Positions 24,465-32,172 of a stretch of 34,112 nt of DNA are shown here, one piece after another. Within the stretch, counting starts at the first letter, position 1, and each line of letters begins with the position of its first letter. The translations under genes were made by a program, and so were the position numbers. Where the stretch lies: positions 94,884 through 128,995 of the forward strand of contig BCRI01000004.1 of NCBI GenBank assembly GCA_001552515.1. Reading direction: 5' to 3'. The stretch is from Sphaerimonospora mesophila NBRC 14179 = JCM 3151. GTDB taxonomy: Bacteria; Actinomycetota; Actinomycetes; Streptosporangiales; Streptosporangiaceae. The notes beneath the pieces were generated by a model that was given only the letters and a program-made list of their open reading frames with translations, searched no databases and was not told where the DNA came from.

Positions 24465-24525
24465 TTGACCTCCACGGAAAATAGGTATAAACAAAGGCGA
24501 AACAACACATTGAACGGTGGTGAAC
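24465..24525 (+). promoter_or_regulatory. Promoter and probable DeoR operator of the PTS operon
   Basis: TTGACC (24465-24470) and TATAAA (24486-24491) are 15 bases apart, slightly short. Direct repeats follow: AAACAA at 24489 and 24500 (11 bases apart) and TGAAC at 24511 and 24521 (10 apart). Phased direct repeats are usual for DeoR-family operators, so autoregulation of the operon is likely. Confidence 0.5.
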
Positions 24526-24532
24526 CAACATC

Positions 24533-25294
24533 ATGTACGCGGAGGAACGGCAGCAGGAGATCCTGCGCCGTGCGCGCGCCGCTGGACGGGTGGATGTGGT
24601 GAAGCTGGCGGAGGAGTTCGCCGTCACCACGGAGACGATCCGCCGCGACCTGACCGTCCTGGAGCGGGCCGGCGTGCTCCGACGCGTACACGGTGGCGCG
24701 ATCCCGGTCGAACGGCTCGGCTTCGAGCCCGCACTCGCCACACGAGACGAGGTCATGACCGACGAGAAGGAGCGCATCGCCAAGGCCGCGCTGGCCGAGC
24801 TGCCCGAAGACGGCTCGATCATCATCGACGCGGGCTCGACGACGCGTCGTCTCGCCCGGGCGCTGCCCGGCGACCGTGAGCTCACCGTCATCGTGAACGC
24901 GCCGCCGCTCGCGACGATGCTCGCGACCAGGGCCAACCTCAACGTGATCATGTTAGGAGGCCGGGTGCGCGGCCGTACTCTCGCCACCGTCGACGACTGG
25001 GCGCTGCGCCCGCTCGAGGACCTTAACGTCGATGTGGCCTTCATGGGCACCAACGGGTGCTCGGTCGACAAGGGGCTGACGACGCCCGATCCGGCCGAGT
25101 CCGCGATCAAGCGAGCGATGATCGGCGCGGCCGAGCGCACCGTGGTGCTGGCCGACCACACCAAGTTCTCCGGCGTCTACCTCGCCAGGTTCGCCGCGCT
25201 CACCGAGATCGACATGATCATCACCGATGACGGGCTGGACCCGGCGATCGCCGCCGACATCACCGCGGCCGGCCCCGAGGTGGTGCGCGCATGA
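24533..25294 (+). CDS. DeoR-family regulator of the PTS operon
   Basis: A 253-residue regulator. Residues 1-58 are the DeoR HTH (ERQQEILRRARAAGRVDVVKLAEEFAVTTETIRRDL, split here as AEEFAVTTETIRRDL), followed by LRRVHGGAIP. The sensor domain (75-235) has the DeoRC phosphosugar fold with IIDAGSTTRRLA and FMGTNGC. These proteins usually repress until a sugar phosphate binds. It is the first gene of the operon and overlaps the kinase start as ATGA, as FruR does with fruK. The effector is probably the phosphorylated product of this PTS. Confidence 0.92.
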   Translation: MYAEERQQEILRRARAAGRVDVVKLAEEFAVTTETIRRDLTVLERAGVLRRVHGGAIPVERLGFEPALATRDEVMTDEKERIAKAALAELPEDGSIIIDAGSTTRRLARALPGDRELTVIVNAPPLATMLATRANLNVIMLGGRVRGRTLATVDDWALRPLEDLNVDVAFMGTNGCSVDKGLTTPDPAESAIKRAMIGAAERTVVLADHTKFSGVYLARFAALTEIDMIITDDGLDPAIAADITAAGPEVVRA

Positions 25295-26235
25295 TCCTCA
25301 CGCTGACTCTCAACCCGAGTCTGGATCGTACGATCGAGATCGGCGCGCTGGAGCGTGGTGCGGTCATCCGGGCGGCGGCGGCGCGTCTCGATCCGGGCGG
25401 CAAGGGCGTGAACGTGTCCCGGGCGCTGCTGGCCAACCGGGTCGAGTCGTGCGCGGTGGTCCCCTTCGGCGGCCATGAGGGCCGGCAACTGGTGGATCTG
25501 CTCTGCCGCGAGGGCATCGACATGATCACCGTCCCGGTCGCCGGGGCGACCCGGTCCAACATCACCCTGGCCGAACCCGACGGCACGGTCACCAAGATCA
25601 ACGAACCCGGCACCGCCATGGCGGCGGACGAACTGGAAGCCATCGCCCGAACCGTCGTGGACGCGGCGCACACCGCCGACTGGGTGGTCGCCTCCGGCAG
25701 CCTCCCCCCCGGCCTGCCCACCGATGTCTACGCCCACCTGTGCCGCAGGTTCGCCGAGGCGGGCATGAACGTGGCCGTGGACACCAGCGGCCCGGCCCTG
25801 CCGGCCGCCACCGCCGCCGGCCCCGCACTGATCAAGCCCAACCGCGAGGAACTCGCCGAAGCGACCGGGATGACGATCACCAGTGTGGGCGATGTCATCG
25901 AGGCGGCGGAGAAGCTCCGCGCGCTGGGCGCGGGAACGGTGCTGGCCAGCATCGGTCCCGACGGCGCCGTCCTGGTGCAGGACGACGGCGCATGGTACGG
26001 CCGGTGCCCGGTGGCGGAACCCCGCAGCGCTGTCGGCGCGGGCGATGCCATGCTGGCCGGTTTCCTGGCGGGCGGGGCCAGCGGTGAGGGGGCCCTGGTC
26101 GAGGCGCTGGCCTGGGGAACGGCCGCCGTCGCCCTGCCCGGAAGCCGGATGCCCGGCCCCGCCGACATCCGGCGCGACCTGGTCCGCATCGGCCGGCCCG
26201 ACCTCGACCGGCCACTGAGATCCGCGGTGACATGA
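25291..26235 (+). CDS. PfkB-type sugar-phosphate kinase (1-phosphofructokinase / tagatose-6-phosphate kinase family)
   Basis: A 314-residue kinase. The N-terminus MILTLTLNPSLDRTIEI and DPGGKGVNVSRAL are those of FruK/LacC proteins; the catalytic aspartate is Asp252 in AVGAGDAMLAGFLAG. It phosphorylates a ketose phosphate to a bisphosphate. By neighbours the substrate could be fructose-1-phosphate, as in Fru operons, or a ketohexose-6-phosphate such as tagatose-6-phosphate produced by the dehydrogenase at 28226. No fructose EII is present, which favours the second reading. The start overlaps the regulator's stop. Confidence 0.88.
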   Translation: MILTLTLNPSLDRTIEIGALERGAVIRAAAARLDPGGKGVNVSRALLANRVESCAVVPFGGHEGRQLVDLLCREGIDMITVPVAGATRSNITLAEPDGTVTKINEPGTAMAADELEAIARTVVDAAHTADWVVASGSLPPGLPTDVYAHLCRRFAEAGMNVAVDTSGPALPAATAAGPALIKPNREELAEATGMTITSVGDVIEAAEKLRALGAGTVLASIGPDGAVLVQDDGAWYGRCPVAEPRSAVGAGDAMLAGFLAGGASGEGALVEALAWGTAAVALPGSRMPGPADIRRDLVRIGRPDLDRPLRSAVT

Positions 26236-26299
26236 CCCCCATCCCACAACCATCTCCGGCCAGGCCAGGCAGGGCCGGGGGTGGTGTGGGACGGGGGTG
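26234..26299 (+). promoter_or_regulatory. Long hairpin between kinase and EIIC genes
   Basis: Starting at the kinase stop codon, ACCCCCATCCCACAACCA pairs with TGGTGTGGGACGGGGGT with small bulges, and CCGGCC/GGCCGG extend the inside. It leaves 45 bases to the EIIC start. It may be a partial terminator or an mRNA-processing and stability element that sets different levels of kinase and transporter. Confidence 0.5.
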
Positions 26300-26344
26300 A
26301 AGGTCCAGCCGCACCCTTCACCCCCTCCGGAAGGAGCACGACCC

Positions 26345-27463
26345 ATGGCCAACTACACCCCCACGGTCTACGGCACCGGGGCCAAGGCCACCATCCAACG
26401 CATCGGCGGCCACCTCGCCGGGATGATCATGCCGAACATCGGCGCGTTCATCGCCTGGGGTCTGATCACCGCGCTGTTCATCCCCACCGGCTGGCTGCCC
26501 AACGAGTCACTCGCCGAACTCGTCGGCCCCATGATCACCGTCTTGCTGCCCGTCCTGATCGGATACACGGGCGGCCGGATGGTCCACGGCCAGCGCGGCG
26601 CCGTGGTCGGCGCCGTCGCCACCATGGGCGTGGTCGTCGGCACCGACATCCCCATGTTCCTCGGCGCCATGATCATCGGACCGCTCGCCGCCCTGGTGAT
26701 CAAACTCGTCGACGGATTCACCCAGCAACGGACCAGGGCCGGGTTCGAAATGCTGGTCGACAACTTCAGCGCGGGCATCGTCGGCGGCGCCATGGCCGTC
26801 CTGGGCGCCTGGGGCATCGGACCGATCGTAAGGGTCGTCACCGAAGCCGCCGGCGACGCCGTCGCCTGGCTGATCGACCACAGCCTGCTCCCCGTGGCCT
26901 CGCTGCTGATCGAACCCGCCAAGGTCCTGTTCCTCAACAACGCCATCAACCACGGTGTCCTCGGCCCCCTGGCCGTCGCCGAGGCGACCGCACAGGGCAA
27001 GTCGATCCTGTTCATGCTGGAGTCCAACCCGGGGCCCGGCCTCGGCCTCCTGCTCGCCTTCCTGTTCTTCGGCCCCCGCTCGCTGCGGCCCTCGACCCCC
27101 GCCGCCATGATCATCCACTTCCTCGGCGGCATCCACGAGATCTACTTCCCCTACGTCCTGATGAAGCCGCGGCTCATCCTCGCGGTGATCGCCGGCGGCG
27201 CCGCCGGCATCGCCACCTTCATGGCCACCGGCGCCGGACTGATCGCCACCCCCTCACCCGGTAGCATCTTCGCCTACTTCGCGGTCACCCCCAAGGGCGG
27301 CTGGTTCGGCATGCTCGCCGGTGTCCTGGTCGCCACCGCCGCCTCCTTCGCCGTCGCCTCCGTGCTCCTGGGCTTCGGCCGCGCGGCCGGCAAGGACGAA
27401 CCCGGCGCAGAACCCGAGACCACCTCTCAGCCCACCGCCCAGTCCGCGACCAAGGAGGCCTGA
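26345..27463 (+). CDS. PTS EIIC, mannitol family (membrane channel)
   Basis: A 372-residue integral membrane protein with about eight hydrophobic segments between residues 20 and 350. GGHLAGMIMPNIGAFIAWG at the front and EPAKVLFLNNAINHG near 197-212 are signatures of mannitol-type EIIC (MtlA). HFLGGIHEIYFPYVLMKP is the second conserved loop. Unlike E. coli MtlA it carries no fused B or A domain; a disordered tail follows residue 355. It carries a hexitol across the membrane and phosphorylates it with EIIB. AAGGAG lies 8 bases before ATG 26345. The family includes mannitol and related polyols, so the substrate is not fixed. Confidence 0.9.
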   Translation: MANYTPTVYGTGAKATIQRIGGHLAGMIMPNIGAFIAWGLITALFIPTGWLPNESLAELVGPMITVLLPVLIGYTGGRMVHGQRGAVVGAVATMGVVVGTDIPMFLGAMIIGPLAALVIKLVDGFTQQRTRAGFEMLVDNFSAGIVGGAMAVLGAWGIGPIVRVVTEAAGDAVAWLIDHSLLPVASLLIEPAKVLFLNNAINHGVLGPLAVAEATAQGKSILFMLESNPGPGLGLLLAFLFFGPRSLRPSTPAAMIIHFLGGIHEIYFPYVLMKPRLILAVIAGGAAGIATFMATGAGLIATPSPGSIFAYFAVTPKGGWFGMLAGVLVATAASFAVASVLLGFGRAAGKDEPGAEPETTSQPTAQSATKEA

Positions 27464-27469
27464 CCCGAC

Positions 27470-27778
27470 ATGCCCAGCATCGACAGCAAGGACATCCGCA
27501 AGATCATCGTTGCCTGCGACGCGGGGATGGGCAGCAGCGTGATGCTCGCCGGCCAGCTGCGCAAGCAGCTCAAGAGCCAGGGGATCGAGGTCGCCCACAC
27601 CCCGGTCAACTCGATCCCCTCCGACGCCGACGTCGTGGTCTGCCACGCCGGGCTCGCCGACCGGGCCAGGAAGACCGCCCCCGACACCGTGCTCATCCCC
27701 TTCCAGATCTTCATCGGCGACCCGGCGGTCACCGCGCTCGTCACCACCATCAAGAACGGCGGGATCGTGAATGCCTGA
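27470..27778 (+). CDS. PTS EIIB, mannitol family
   Basis: A 102-residue cytoplasmic protein. IIVACDAGMGSSVMLAG holds the phosphorylated cysteine Cys16 in the CxxGxGSS loop typical of mannitol-type EIIB. It takes the phosphate from EIIA and gives it to the sugar in EIIC. It starts 6 bases after the EIIC stop and overlaps EIIA by 8 bases, so the three are made together as separate chains. Confidence 0.92.
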   Translation: MPSIDSKDIRKIIVACDAGMGSSVMLAGQLRKQLKSQGIEVAHTPVNSIPSDADVVVCHAGLADRARKTAPDTVLIPFQIFIGDPAVTALVTTIKNGGIVNA

Positions 27779-28229
27779 GACGGCACCACTCCCGCTCGAC
27801 CCCCGCGCCGTCCGGCTCACCGCCTCGGCGGTGAGCCGCGACGACGCGATCCGCCAGTGCGGCCGGGCCCTCGTCGCGGTCGGCGCGGTCGCCGAGCCGT
27901 ACGTCGACACGATGATCGAGCGCGAGCGCTCGATCTCCACCTACGTCGGCGAGGGCGTCGCGATCCCGCACGGCACCCTGGACGGCAAGGACTCCGTCCA
28001 CCACGACGCCATCTGCGTCCTGCGTTTCCCGGACGGCGTCGACTGGGACGGCCAGACGGTCACCGTGTGCGTCGGCATCGCCGCACGCGGCGACGGGCAT
28101 GTGCGGCTGCTCGCCGAGCTGGCCCAGATCCTGCTCGACCCGGACCGCGCCCGCGCGCTGCGGGAGGCGACCCGGGTGGAGGACGTCGTCCGTCTACTGC
28201 ACCCGACAGGAGAGGAGACCTCCGCGTGA
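27771..28229 (+). CDS. PTS EIIA, mannitol/fructose (Ntr) family
   Basis: A 152-residue cytoplasmic protein. The phosphorylated histidine is His67 in GEGVAIPHGT, and the early ALVAVGAVAEPYVDTMIERE helix is typical of the family. It accepts phosphate from HPr and passes it to EIIB. It overlaps EIIB at the front and the dehydrogenase GTG start at its stop (GTGA). Confidence 0.92.
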   Translation: MPETAPLPLDPRAVRLTASAVSRDDAIRQCGRALVAVGAVAEPYVDTMIERERSISTYVGEGVAIPHGTLDGKDSVHHDAICVLRFPDGVDWDGQTVTVCVGIAARGDGHVRLLAELAQILLDPDRARALREATRVEDVVRLLHPTGEETSA

Positions 28230-29254
28230 AGGTCGCCCGGTTCCATGCCCCAGAAGACATCCGCATCGAGGACGCGGCCGAACCCGTCGCCGGTCCCGGC
28301 GAGGTGAAGATACGCGTACGGAACTGCTCGACGTGCGGCACGGACGCGAAGATCCTCAAGTACGGGCACCACCACATCAGGCCGCCCCGGGTGATGGGCC
28401 ACGAGATCGCCGGGGAGATCGTCGAGACCGACGCGCCCGGCTGGTCGCCCGGCGACCGGGTCCAGGTCATCGCGGCCATCCCCTGCGGGACCTGCGGGGA
28501 ATGCCGCTGCGGCCGGATGACGGTCTGTCCCGATCAGGAGTCGATGGGTTACCACTACGACGGCGGCTTCGCCGAATACATGGTCGTCCCGGCCAAGGTC
28601 CTGGCCGTCGGCGGGCTCAACCGCATCCCGGACGGCGTCGGCTTCGCCGAGGCGTCGCTGGCCGAACCGCTCGCCTGCGTGCTCAACGGGCAGGAGCTGG
28701 CCCGGGTGGGGGCCGGCGACGACGTCCTGGTCATCGGCTCGGGCCCGATCGGCTGCCTGCACGTACGGCTGGCCCGCGCACGTGGAGCGGCCCGGGTCTT
28801 CCTGGCCGACATCAACCCCGACCGGCTGGCCCTGGCCGCCGACCGGGTGCGGCCGGACGCCGCCGTCCACGGCGACGACATCGTCGAGCAGATCCTCAAG
28901 CTGACCGAGGGCCGGGGCGCCGACGTGGTGATCACCGCGGCCGCCTCCGGGGCGGCCCAGGAGCAGGCCCTGCGGATCGCCGCCCGCCAGGGACGGGTCA
29001 GCTTCTTCGGCGGCCTGCCCAAGAACGACCCGATCATCCGCTGCGACTCCAACCTCGTGCACTACCGGGAGCTGACCATCGTCGGCGCGAACGGATCGAG
29101 CCCCGCGCACAACACCCGGGCACTCGAGCTGATCGCCGACAGGTCCGTACCGGTCGCCGACCTGATCACACACCGGCTCCCGCTCACCGAGGTCCTCGAC
29201 GGCATCGACATCGTCAGCCGCGGCGCCGCCATCAAGGTCACCATCGAACCCTGA
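28226..29254 (+). CDS. Zinc-dependent polyol(-phosphate) dehydrogenase, MDR family
   Basis: A 342-residue medium-chain dehydrogenase. Catalytic zinc ligands are Cys37 (CSTCGTD), His59-Glu60 (MGHE) and Glu147 (AEPLAC). The structural zinc site is Cys87, 90, 93 and 101. The NAD motif is VIGSGPIGCLH (169-179), with an acid (ADINPDR) at the end of the second strand favouring NAD. Sorbitol, L-iditol, galactitol-1-phosphate (GatD) and arabitol-phosphate dehydrogenases belong here. Being coupled to EIIA by GTGA, it probably oxidises the imported polyol phosphate to a ketose phosphate. Classical mannitol-1-phosphate dehydrogenase is of another family and is absent. Confidence 0.88.
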   Translation: MKVARFHAPEDIRIEDAAEPVAGPGEVKIRVRNCSTCGTDAKILKYGHHHIRPPRVMGHEIAGEIVETDAPGWSPGDRVQVIAAIPCGTCGECRCGRMTVCPDQESMGYHYDGGFAEYMVVPAKVLAVGGLNRIPDGVGFAEASLAEPLACVLNGQELARVGAGDDVLVIGSGPIGCLHVRLARARGAARVFLADINPDRLALAADRVRPDAAVHGDDIVEQILKLTEGRGADVVITAAASGAAQEQALRIAARQGRVSFFGGLPKNDPIIRCDSNLVHYRELTIVGANGSSPAHNTRALELIADRSVPVADLITHRLPLTEVLDGIDIVSRGAAIKVTIEP

Positions 29255-29308
29255 CCCGACCACCCCCGGACGGAAACACCCCAGCCCCCGCAGAGAAAGG
29301 TCACGACG

Positions 29309-29578
29309 ATGCCGGAAAGGACAGTGGTCATCGCCTCCCGCACGGGCCTGCACGCCCGGCCCGCGAAGATCTTCACGGAGGCCGCGGCCCGTCAGACCAC
29401 ACCCGTACGCATCCGGGTCGGCGACGGGAAACCGGTCCCGGCCAACAGCATCCTCGCCGTACTGGCACTCGGGGCCACGCACGGCACGCAGGTCACCCTC
29501 GACGCGGACGGCCCCGGCGCCGACGCCGCGCTCGACGCCCTGGCCGAGCTCCTCTCCCGCGACCTCGACGCGGACTGA
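29309..29578 (+). CDS. ptsH: HPr phosphocarrier protein
   Basis: An 89-residue protein. The active histidine is His15 in SRTGLHARPAKIF. Ser47 in PANSILAVLALGA matches the regulatory serine of Firmicute HPr, but the following residues differ and actinobacteria generally lack HPr kinase. It carries phosphate from Enzyme I to EIIA. AGAAAGG lies upstream of ATG 29309. Its place inside a sugar-specific operon is unusual. Confidence 0.95.
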   Translation: MPERTVVIASRTGLHARPAKIFTEAAARQTTPVRIRVGDGKPVPANSILAVLALGATHGTQVTLDADGPGADAALDALAELLSRDLDAD

Positions 29579-29585
29579 GGCCCCG

Positions 29586-31280
29586 ATGCACGAGACCACC
29601 GTGACCGGCGAGAACACTTCCCCGGGCGAGAGCCGTACGCTGCGCGGGCTCGGCGTCAGCCCCGGCGGCGCCGCCGGGCCGGTCTGCCGCATGGCCGGCC
29701 CGCCCAGGCTCCCCGACCCCGCCACCGTCCCACCGGACGACCGGGCCGCGGAACTCCGGACTGCCGAGCGCGCCCTGCGGGAGACCTCGGCTGCGCTCAG
29801 CGCGCTCGCCGCCAAGGCGGCCGAACCCTCCGCCAGAGAGATCCTGGAGGCGCAGTCGCTCATCGCCGCCGACCCCGGTCTGTCCGACATGGTCGGAGAC
29901 AACGTCGGCGCGGGGATGACCGCGGCGCACGCCATCGCCGCCGCCTGCGCCCACCACCGTGAGGCGCTGCTCGCCGTCGGCGGCTACATCGCAGAACGCG
30001 CCGCCGACCTCGACGACATCGGCAACCGGGCGATCGCCGCCGCGCTCGGCCTGCCCATGCCGGGCGTGCCCGACCCGGGACACCCGTTCGTGCTGGTGGC
30101 CGAGGACCTCTCCCCCGCCGACACCGCCACGCTCGACCCGGCGATGGTGCTCGCGCTGGTCACGGAGAAGGGCGGGCCGACCAGCCACACCGCCATCCTC
30201 GCCCGGGCCCGGGGGCTGCCCGCCGTGGTCGCCTGCCCCGACGCTGCCGCGCTCGAAGACGGCGAGATGGTCGCCGTCGACGGCGTGCTCGGCGAGGTAC
30301 GCACCGCCGTCGGCGAGGACGAGGCGGCGGCGATCCGGCGGCGCGCGGCCGGCGAGCGCGAACGCCTGCAGGCGAGCGGCGGCCCGGGCCGTACGGCCGA
30401 CGGCCATCCGGTGAAGCTGCTGCTGAACATCGGTTCCGCGGCCGATCTGGAGTCCGGTTTCTCCGCCGAGGGCGTCGGGCTGTTCCGCACCGAGTTCCTC
30501 TTCCTCGACCGGCGCGAGGCACCCGGCCTGGACGAGCAGGTCGCCGCCTACGAGGCGGTCTTCCGAGCGCTTCCCGGCGACCGGGTGATCGTGCGCACCC
30601 TCGACGCGGGCACCGACAAGCCGCTGCCGTTCCTCACGCTGCCCGATGAGATCAACCCCGCGCTCGGCATCCGCGGGCTGCGGGTGGACCGGGTGCGTCC
30701 GGGCGTGCTCGACACCCAGCTCGACGCGATCGCGGCGGCCGCGCGGTCCAGCGGCGTACGGCCGTGGGTGATGGCGCCCATGGTGACCACGGTGGCGGAG
30801 GCGACCGCCTTCGCCCGCATGGCCAGGGCCAGGGGGATCACCGACGTCGGCGCGATGGTGGAGGTGCCGGCGGCCGCGCTCCGGGCGGACCGGCTGCTGG
30901 CCGAGCTCGACTTCCTCAGCATCGGCACCAACGACCTCAGCCAGTACACCTGCGCGGCCGACCGCCAGCACGGCGAACTCGCCGACCTGCTCGACCCGTG
31001 GCAGCCCGCGCTGCTGCGGCTGATCGCCGAGTGCGCCGCCGCGGGCGAACGGGCGGGAAAACCCGTCGGCGTGTGCGGAGAGGCCGCGGCCGACCCACTC
31101 CTGGCCGCCGTGCTGGTCGGACTCGGCGTGACGAGCCTGTCCATGTCGGCGCCGGGCATCCCGGCCGTACGGGAGTCCCTGGCCGGGCGCACGCTCGAGG
31201 AATGCCGGGAGGCGGCCAGATCGGCACTGGAGGCCGACGACCCGGCCGAGGCGAGACGTTCCCTGCGCGGCGATCACTGA
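29586..31280 (+). CDS. ptsI: PTS Enzyme I (phosphoenolpyruvate-protein phosphotransferase)
   Basis: A 564-residue enzyme that takes phosphate from phosphoenolpyruvate and hands it to HPr. The phosphorylated histidine is His201 in GGPTSHTAILARARG, the PEP-binding barrel has GLFRTEFLFLDR and SIGTNDLSQYTCAADR, and the catalytic Cys497 lies in GVCGEAA. The N-terminus carries about 20 extra residues before GLGVSPGGAAG. It starts 7 bases behind HPr and ends the operon. Length and motifs are normal for the family. Confidence 0.95.
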   Translation: MHETTVTGENTSPGESRTLRGLGVSPGGAAGPVCRMAGPPRLPDPATVPPDDRAAELRTAERALRETSAALSALAAKAAEPSAREILEAQSLIAADPGLSDMVGDNVGAGMTAAHAIAAACAHHREALLAVGGYIAERAADLDDIGNRAIAAALGLPMPGVPDPGHPFVLVAEDLSPADTATLDPAMVLALVTEKGGPTSHTAILARARGLPAVVACPDAAALEDGEMVAVDGVLGEVRTAVGEDEAAAIRRRAAGERERLQASGGPGRTADGHPVKLLLNIGSAADLESGFSAEGVGLFRTEFLFLDRREAPGLDEQVAAYEAVFRALPGDRVIVRTLDAGTDKPLPFLTLPDEINPALGIRGLRVDRVRPGVLDTQLDAIAAAARSSGVRPWVMAPMVTTVAEATAFARMARARGITDVGAMVEVPAAALRADRLLAELDFLSIGTNDLSQYTCAADRQHGELADLLDPWQPALLRLIAECAAAGERAGKPVGVCGEAAADPLLAAVLVGLGVTSLSMSAPGIPAVRESLAGRTLEECREAARSALEADDPAEARRSLRGDH

Positions 31281-31334
31281 GTGCGTGTCCTCGCCCCGCG
31301 CGGACGAACGCTCTCTCCTGCCGGGCCGACGGTG

Positions 31335-32105
31335 TCAGCCCGCCAGGAGCGCCGCCTCGAAGACGGCACGCCGGTCCTCCAGGTAGGCGATGTCGCCGAG
31401 ATAGAGCCCGTCGTGGCCCTCGTCGATGTGACGCCGGAACGCCGCCTCACCCGCCGCGGCCCGGGCACGCATGAAGTCGACCAGGGCCGTGAGCCGGGCG
31501 GTGATGGTGTCCACCAGGACGCTCCGTCCGGCGGCGTCCAGGCCATAGCGGTCGCAGAACACCCGGACGCGTGCGGCCTGTTCCTCGGTGGTGCCGAAGC
31601 CCGCTCCGTTGTCCGGGGCGGTCGTCGGCGCCCAGCGGTAGACCGCGTAGGCAACGTCCCACACCCGGGGGCCGGGAGCGGCGGTGTCGAAGTCGATGAC
31701 GCCGATCACCCTGGTGCCGTCCAGCACGCAGTTGTACGGCGCGTAGTCGTTGTGCAGGATGACCTCGGCCGGTGACAGCGTCGGCATCAGCCAACCGGAC
31801 TCGTGCCCGGCCACATAGTCGGCGGTCGCGTCGTGGTAGGCCGCGAGCAGCTCGGCCGCGCTCTCCAACGCCTCGGGGGAGGCGACCTCCGGGGTCAGCG
31901 GATACTCGCCCACCTGCCCGGGAAGGAAATCGAGGATCTCCCTGCCGTCGTCGGTCGTGCCGTGCAGCCGCGGGGCGCCGCGAAAGCCCCGCCGTTCGAG
32001 ATGGCGCAGCAGGCCGTGCACGGCCGGGCTCCACGGCCCGGTCGGCCGGAGCACGGTCGAGCCGACCCGTGTCACCGTGTTGACCCCGCCCCTGAGTTCG
32101 ACCAC
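31335..32105 (-). CDS. Aminoglycoside-phosphotransferase-like kinase (APH/ChoK family)
   Basis: A 256-residue kinase-fold protein. The catalytic loop is ILHNDYAPYN (His118, Asp120, Asn125) and the metal site VIDFDTAAPGPRVWDVAYAV (Asp138). The N-terminal ATP-binding lobe is short, starting close to TVTRVGSTVLRP, as in many phosphotransferase-family proteins of unknown substrate. Resistance is not implied. GTG 32105 has no ribosome site but has TAGTCT seven bases upstream, fitting a leaderless message. It is convergent with the PTS operon, with 54 bases between and no clear terminator. Confidence 0.82.
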   Translation of the reverse strand: MVELRGGVNTVTRVGSTVLRPTGPWSPAVHGLLRHLERRGFRGAPRLHGTTDDGREILDFLPGQVGEYPLTPEVASPEALESAAELLAAYHDATADYVAGHESGWLMPTLSPAEVILHNDYAPYNCVLDGTRVIGVIDFDTAAPGPRVWDVAYAVYRWAPTTAPDNGAGFGTTEEQAARVRVFCDRYGLDAAGRSVLVDTITARLTALVDFMRARAAAGEAAFRRHIDEGHDGLYLGDIAYLEDRRAVFEAALLAG

Positions 32106-32112
32106 GCGGGTC

Positions 32113-32118
32113 AGACTA
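32113..32118 (-). promoter_or_regulatory. -10 hexamer of the APH-like gene
   Basis: TAGTCT on the minus strand ends seven bases before GTG 32105, consistent with a leaderless transcript; no clear -35 is seen. Confidence 0.4.
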
Positions 32119-32172
32119 ACCCGTCGAAAGCGATCTTTTGCTGCCGTGCTCGCCGCCTCCCGCCGGAGGCCG

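Noticed and set aside
27941-31277. Minus-strand frames of 664 and 594 codons
   Set aside because: Antisense of EIIA/dehydrogenase and HPr/Enzyme I, which have intact active sites.
31335-32105. Aminoglycoside resistance gene
   Set aside because: Only the general kinase motifs are present; the protein fits broad phosphotransferase families of unknown substrate.
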